From JANQRA01 sp035762545 (lineage in GTDB: Bacteria; Actinomycetota; Acidimicrobiia; Spongiisociales; ZC4RG35): a DNA stretch of 64,000 nucleotides. The stretch lies in contig DASTOM010000008.1 of assembly GCA_035762545.1 (NCBI GenBank), forward strand, positions 1 through 64,000. The letters are read 5' to 3'. The notes under the pieces are model-generated. The model was not told the origin of the DNA. It did not search any database and saw only the letters and a program-made list of their open reading frames with translations. Made by a program: the position numbers and the translations under genes. Positions 61,053 to 64,000 of this stretch are shown here, piece after piece (the first letter of the stretch is position 1; each line of letters starts with the position of its first letter).

Positions 61053-61481
61053 GACCGGGGTGATGCGAATCGGAAGCTCGTGCTCGTCCTTCAGGACGAG
61101 TTGATGAGCTACATGGAGGAGTCATTCAGCTTGGACACCTGTCGAATCCCGGAAGCTTGGGAGATCCAATGCACTTTCATGCACATCGTCTCGGGCTCGC
61201 CCGGAGTACCGCATTTAGCCAGATGAGCGGAATTTCACCGATGTACCCGGCATGCCCAAGCACTCGGTCTGCAGGCTGAGGCCAACGTGGAGCTCGACGA
61301 TATCCTCAACGGGATTGCCTCCAAGATCGGCGACCACACGCACTTGGAGCTTCCAGACTGAGCCAGAGTGCCGGACCACTCTCCATTACCGGAACTAGAT
61401 AGGCCGACCGACCCATATGTGGGGACGAGTGCCACTCCTAGCTTTCGGGCCCAGGGAAGCTATCTAGATGGGAGGGCGGAG
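61053..61481 (+). other. Non-coding stretch of lower GC with possible gene remnant
   Basis: About 430 bases with visibly lower GC than the flanks and no convincing gene. In the plus strand, 61246-61359 reads as a protein-like run (TRHAQALGLQAEANVELDDI, then LNGIASKIGDHTHLELPD and stop) without any start codon context, possibly the tail of a lost gene. A second run, MSYMEESFSLDTCRIPE, begins at about 61107. Neither is recognised. The flanking tRNA-Val and orphan pilin suggest a former insertion, but no att repeat is visible. Confidence 0.4.
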
Positions 61482-61667
61482 ATGTTCGTTTGGTTCTATC
61501 GAATCACGACCGACTTGCGAGATGACCGGGGTGCTGCGCTAGTGGAATGGTCGCTGCTCGTGGTCGTCATCGCACTGGTTGCGCTGTTAGGCGTCACAGC
61601 CGCTGGTCAGACCGTTTCGGAGACATACGGCGACATTGCCAACGAGTTGGTCAACGCTGGCAGCTGA
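61482..61667 (+). CDS. Flp/Fap-type pilin (orphan)
   Basis: A 61-residue type IVb pilin-like protein. After a short leader (MFVWFYRITTDLRDDRG) comes GAALVEWSLLVVVIALVALL, in which G|AALVEW matches the prepilin cleavage site and E5 of Flp pilins; the tail is TYGDIANELVNAG. ATG 61482 has GGAGGG five bases upstream. Tad assembly genes are absent from this window, so it depends on machinery elsewhere or is a relic. Confidence 0.85.
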   Translation: MFVWFYRITTDLRDDRGAALVEWSLLVVVIALVALLGVTAAGQTVSETYGDIANELVNAGS

Positions 61668-61716
61668 CGTCAGCTCCACGTGAGGATGGACTGGGCCTTC
61701 CCGCCGTGACAGGTCG

Positions 61717-61790
61717 TGGGCGTTGACGGACTCGAACCGCCGACCCCTGCCTTGTAAGGGCAGTGCTCTAGCCAACTGAGCTAAACGCCC
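61717..61790 (-). tRNA. tRNA-Val (anticodon UAC)
   Basis: A 74-nt tRNA on the minus strand. Acceptor GGGCGTT/AACGCCC, D arm TTAGCTCAGTTGG, anticodon stem CTGCC/GGCAG with loop CTTACAA giving anticodon UAC, and T arm GGTTCGAGTCC. The discriminator base is A at 61717; CCA is not encoded. It reads the valine codon GUA. Confidence 0.96.
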
Positions 61791-62031
61791 GGGAGGCCCG
61801 GATTCTACGGTGGGGAGGCGGCCCAGACCACATCGAACGTGCAATGGGGCGCCCCCAGGGGCACATGGATGCACACTCGCCGTCCGACCCCGGGAGGTCG
61901 CCCGGGGGCACCACCCAATTGGGTCTCAGAACCTATTCAGCGCACTGTGGATAAATGACGATGGGGATGTCTACAAATGCCAGAGAGTGACACGGCGTAT
62001 CCCTACGCTGGCCTCCGGCGGTGGATAGGGC

Positions 62032-62961
62032 ATGACAAAACGATCGATCGAACGAGAAGTCAGTGATGAGGCGATCCGCCAGTACCTGGACGGGATCGGG
62101 ACCTACGACCTGCTGACAGCCGAGGACGAGGTCCGGCTCGCCAAGGCAATCGAGACCGGACGCAAGGCCGAGATCGCCCTCGAGAACGAGGAAGACCCCG
62201 CCAAACGTCGCAAACTCGGCCAACTGGTCCGGGCTGGCGAAGAGGCCCGTCAGACCTTCATCCGCTCCAATCTCCGACTCGTCGTCTCCATCGCCAAGCG
62301 GTACAACCGGGCCCGCCTCCCCTTCCTCGATCTCGTCCAGGAGGGGAATCTCGGGCTGATCCGTGCGGTCGAAAAGTTCGAGTACCGCAAGGGCTTCAAG
62401 TTCTCCACATACGCCACCTGGTGGATCCGTCAGGCGATCACCCGGGCGATCGCGGACAAGAGCCGCACGATCCGGGTCCCGGTCCACATGATGGACACGA
62501 TCAACCAGATGCAGACCGCCGAGGCCAACCTCACCAAGCGTCTTGGTCGTCAGCCCACCGATGACGAGCTCGCACACGAGTCCGGTCTCACCGTTCAGAA
62601 GATCATCGACGCCCGCAAAGTCGCTCCCGAGCCGATCTCGCTCTTCGAGCCGGTCGGCGAGGACAACACGACTCTGGGCGACTTCATCGAGGATGTCGAA
62701 GCCGCTGCCCCCTTCGAGCTGATCGCATCGAAGCTCAACATCGAACAGCTCCGCCATGTCCTCGACCGGCTCAACGAGCGAGAGCGCATCATCATCGAGA
62801 TGCGCTACGGGCTCGGTGAGAGAGAGCCTGCGACCCTCGACGAGGTCGGCAGACACTTCAACGTCACCCGCGAGCGCATCCGTCAGATCGAGGCCAAGGC
62901 CCTGGCCAAGATGCGTCACCCGTCCACCCCCGACGGGCTCCGCGAGCTCGCCGTCGGCTAG
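62032..62961 (+). CDS. SigA/HrdB-like RNA polymerase sigma factor (group 1/2)
   Basis: A 309-residue sigma-70 factor. Region 1.2 IRQYLDGIGTYDLLTAEDEV; region 2 NLRLVVSIAKRY, LDLVQEGNLGLIRAVEKFEY, FSTYATWWIRQAITRAI; region 3 VPVHMMDTINQM; region 4 LDEVGRHFNVTRERIRQIEAK. It lacks the long N-terminal region 1.1 extension of principal actinobacterial SigA, so it could be a group-2 factor or a short primary sigma. Starts with ATG 62032. It converges on the whiB7-like gene. Confidence 0.9.
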   Translation: MTKRSIEREVSDEAIRQYLDGIGTYDLLTAEDEVRLAKAIETGRKAEIALENEEDPAKRRKLGQLVRAGEEARQTFIRSNLRLVVSIAKRYNRARLPFLDLVQEGNLGLIRAVEKFEYRKGFKFSTYATWWIRQAITRAIADKSRTIRVPVHMMDTINQMQTAEANLTKRLGRQPTDDELAHESGLTVQKIIDARKVAPEPISLFEPVGEDNTTLGDFIEDVEAAAPFELIASKLNIEQLRHVLDRLNERERIIIEMRYGLGEREPATLDEVGRHFNVTRERIRQIEAKALAKMRHPSTPDGLRELAVG

Positions 62962-63001
62962 ACGGGCTGCGGCGGCTGGCGGTCGGTCGAGCTTGTCGGG
63001 C

Positions 63002-63316
63002 TCAGGCCGACGCAACCAGCTCCTGCAACTTCCCCCGGTCCGCTTCCAGTGGTAGGTGAGCGTCGGCGTGCCGGGGGCGGCCACGTCCGCGACGACGGTG
63101 GAAGGTCTGGCCATCCCAGAAGATGACACCGCCCCAGACACCCCACTCGAGGTTCTCATCGAGTGCGATCTCCAGGCACCGAACCCGAACTGCGCATCCA
63201 GCACAGATCTCCTGGGCCCGGGCCAATTCCGATGGTTTCTCCGAGAAGAAGAGTTCGTGGCTCCCCTCCTCGGTACATCGGCCGTCTTGTTCTAGTTCTC
63301 TCAGTCTGTCGTTCAT
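63002..63316 (-). CDS. WhiB7-like iron-sulfur transcription factor
   Basis: A 104-residue WhiB protein. Four cysteines that bind a [4Fe-4S] cluster are Cys14, Cys38, Cys41 and Cys47 (ICAGCAVRVRC). The turn GVWGG (59-63) contacts SigA, and the tail HRRRGRGRPRHAD (73-85) contains an AT-hook RGRPR, the mark of WhiB7, the regulator of intrinsic antibiotic resistance. The sequence upstream carries an ORF and terminator typical of whiB7 leaders. Located tail-to-tail with the SigA-type sigma gene, its expected partner. Confidence 0.82.
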   Translation of the reverse strand: MNDRLRELEQDGRCTEEGSHELFFSEKPSELARAQEICAGCAVRVRCLEIALDENLEWGVWGGVIFWDGQTFHRRRGRGRPRHADAHLPLEADRGKLQELVASA

Positions 63317-63354
63317 TGTCGAAAGTCCTCATGTGTGAGTGGTGTTGCGGCAAC

Positions 63355-63380
63355 AAAAAAGCCGCCGGAATCCGGCGGCC
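63355..63380 (-). terminator. Intrinsic terminator in the whiB7-like leader (attenuator)
   Basis: On the minus strand, GCCGCCGG (63379-63372), loop ATT, then CCGGCGGC (63368-63361) and a run of six T (63360-63355): a textbook intrinsic terminator, 39 bases before the whiB start. Its 5' side GGCCGCCG (63380-63373) is perfectly complementary to CGGCGGCC in the upstream ORF (63426-63419), so an alternative fold would remove the terminator. Attenuation of whiB7 by ribosome movement on such an ORF is established in mycobacteria and Streptomyces. Confidence 0.85.
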
Positions 63381-63405
63381 ACATCGGAATGGGAGTACTA
63401 CCCAA

Positions 63406-63519
63406 TCACATGACGAGCGGCCGCCGTCGCTGGGAATTCGGATCGGTGAGGCCATTAAGGGCACACGTCCAGAATTCCTTCACGGGAATGCCTGCGATGG
63501 ATCTACGCGGCATGATCAA
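63406..63519 (-). CDS. Small upstream ORF of the whiB7-like leader (37 residues)
   Basis: AAAGGAG (63532-63526) stands six bases before TTG 63519; an in-frame ATG follows at 63513. The peptide is 35-37 residues (MPRRSIAGIPVKEFWTCALN then GLTDPNSQRRRPLVM) ending at TGA 63408-63406. Its Arg-rich end overlaps the anti-terminator segment (codons for QRRRP), so stalled or slow ribosomes there would alter the folding of the terminator 26 bases downstream. Too short for general gene finders. The peptide itself is not recognised. Confidence 0.7.
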   Translation of the reverse strand: MIMPRRSIAGIPVKEFWTCALNGLTDPNSQRRRPLVM

Positions 63520-63645
63520 CGGGTGCTCCTTTCATCGACCTCTCCATCATCGCTGAGCTATGCCAGGTCCGTCAAGGGAATTATTCGAAGCTTCCCCGCG
63601 GAGGCCAGTCGGACAGGATTCTGAGGCACGTAAGGTACGTCGGCG

Positions 63646-64000
63646 ATGTTCAGATTCATCTTCAGAGTCCTCAGACTGGCCGGCTTGGCCCTGCTGGGTA
63701 CAGCCGCAGCGGCCAAGCTGCTGCTCGAGTCGAACGCCGAGCCGACGACCGAGGAGATCGACCTGGTCTCGATCTTCGAGGGTCAGCATCTGGCCTCTGA
63801 GGCCAACCCGTTCTACGGAGGCAAGGTGATGGCGATGTTCGCCGGCGTCCTGCTCGACCTGCGGAAGGCGACACCCGCACCGACCGGGATCTACCTGGAC
63901 CTCGTGGTGGCGTGTGGAGCTGTGGCGATCGTCGTTCCGGAGGGCTGGAGAGTGAAGTTCGAAGGCAAGACCATCCTCGGCGGTTGGTCGGACGAGACCC
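63646..64000 (+). CDS. LiaF-like membrane-stress protein, N-terminal part
   Basis: Runs off the right edge; 118 codons are visible. One N-terminal helix (about residues 8-24, LAGLALLGTAAAAKLLL), then DLVSIFEGQHLASEANPFYGG, GVLLDLRKATPAPTGIYLDL, and VEGWRVKFEGKTILGGW-like text (seen as EGWRVKFEGKTILGG). This is the DUF2154/LiaF C-terminal-like beta-helix fold, here without the multi-helix LiaF membrane part. Found next to a WhiB7-like gene, it may be linked with envelope or antibiotic response. It is divergent from the small leader ORF. Confidence 0.72.
   Translation, partial: MFRFIFRVLRLAGLALLGTAAAAKLLLESNAEPTTEEIDLVSIFEGQHLASEANPFYGGKVMAMFAGVLLDLRKATPAPTGIYLDLVVACGAVAIVVPEGWRVKFEGKTILGGWSDET

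Noticed and set aside
1..64000. CRISPR arrays, insertion sequences, prophage genes
   Set aside because: No regularly spaced repeats, transposases, integrases or phage structural genes were seen; only the DUF222-HNH gene has any mobile reputation.

Overview
This window is high-GC, densely packed chromosomal DNA from an actinobacterium. Lineage markers are an mraZ-rsmH (dcw) start, a WhiB protein with an AT-hook, DUF3040, DUF222/HNH, actinobacterial HNH and F420-type LLM genes, and a DEDD-exonuclease/UvrC fusion of the mycobacterial kind. A complete System I (Ccm) cytochrome c maturation cluster is uncommon in classical Actinomycetes and points to a deep-branching class such as Acidimicrobiia. 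That placement is inference.

Layout. 1-2.9 kb (minus): partial rsmH, mraZ with its own MraZ-box promoter, an HNH nuclease and two unknown genes. 3.0-7.5 kb (plus): a MoxR / DUF58 / transglutaminase operon. 7.5-11.6 kb: MerR regulator, DUF3040, DNA polymerase IV, histidine phosphatase and membrane proteins. 11.6-19.4 kb (minus): a closely spaced run from a Cys-rich mini-protein through metallophosphoesterase, SRPBCC, ArsA-like ATPase, DUF1232 and threonine aldolase to fabD-fabH-fabG-acpP. It is bounded at both ends by related long hairpins. 19.4-22.9 kb (minus): an OpuC/ProU-type betaine ABC transporter. 22.9-28.6 kb: hydrolase, USP/CBS-like protein, nitroreductase, rRNA/tRNA methyltransferase, DUF222-HNH and small genes. 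28.7-38.2 kb (plus): exonuclease-UvrC fusion, TlpA, an Lgt-like protein, ccmABCDEFHG and fxsA.

38.2-42.6 kb: a PAF-acetylhydrolase-like protein, a broken DUF4440-type gene, a thioredoxin-like lipoprotein whose first active-site Cys codon is an in-frame TGA, rnpB, and globin. 42.6-51 kb: SRAP, amino acid permease, a CWB2-like lipoprotein, LLM oxidoreductase, a Nif3/zinc-ribbon operon and trans-3-hydroxyproline dehydratase. 51-59 kb: a histidine kinase directly followed by a 1589-residue membrane-anchored surface protein, then a membrane-fused spermidine-synthase-like protein. 59-64 kb: SDR, GNAT and SnoaL genes, an orphan Flp pilin, tRNA-Val, a SigA-type sigma factor, and a WhiB7-like gene behind a small upstream ORF and intrinsic terminator. 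A partial LiaF-like gene closes the window.

Most notable points: (1) a candidate selenoprotein, with TGA replacing Cys in a WxxWCxxC-type thioredoxin site and a SECIS-like hairpin just downstream; (2) a whiB7-type attenuator in which the small ORF contains an 8-nt anti-terminator exactly complementary to the terminator's 5' arm; (3) a 21-nt inverted repeat (20 of 21 paired) that would bury the rsmH ribosome-binding site and start codon; (4) the kinase/giant surface protein pair, in which the protein carries an apparently cytoplasmic SH3-like tail.
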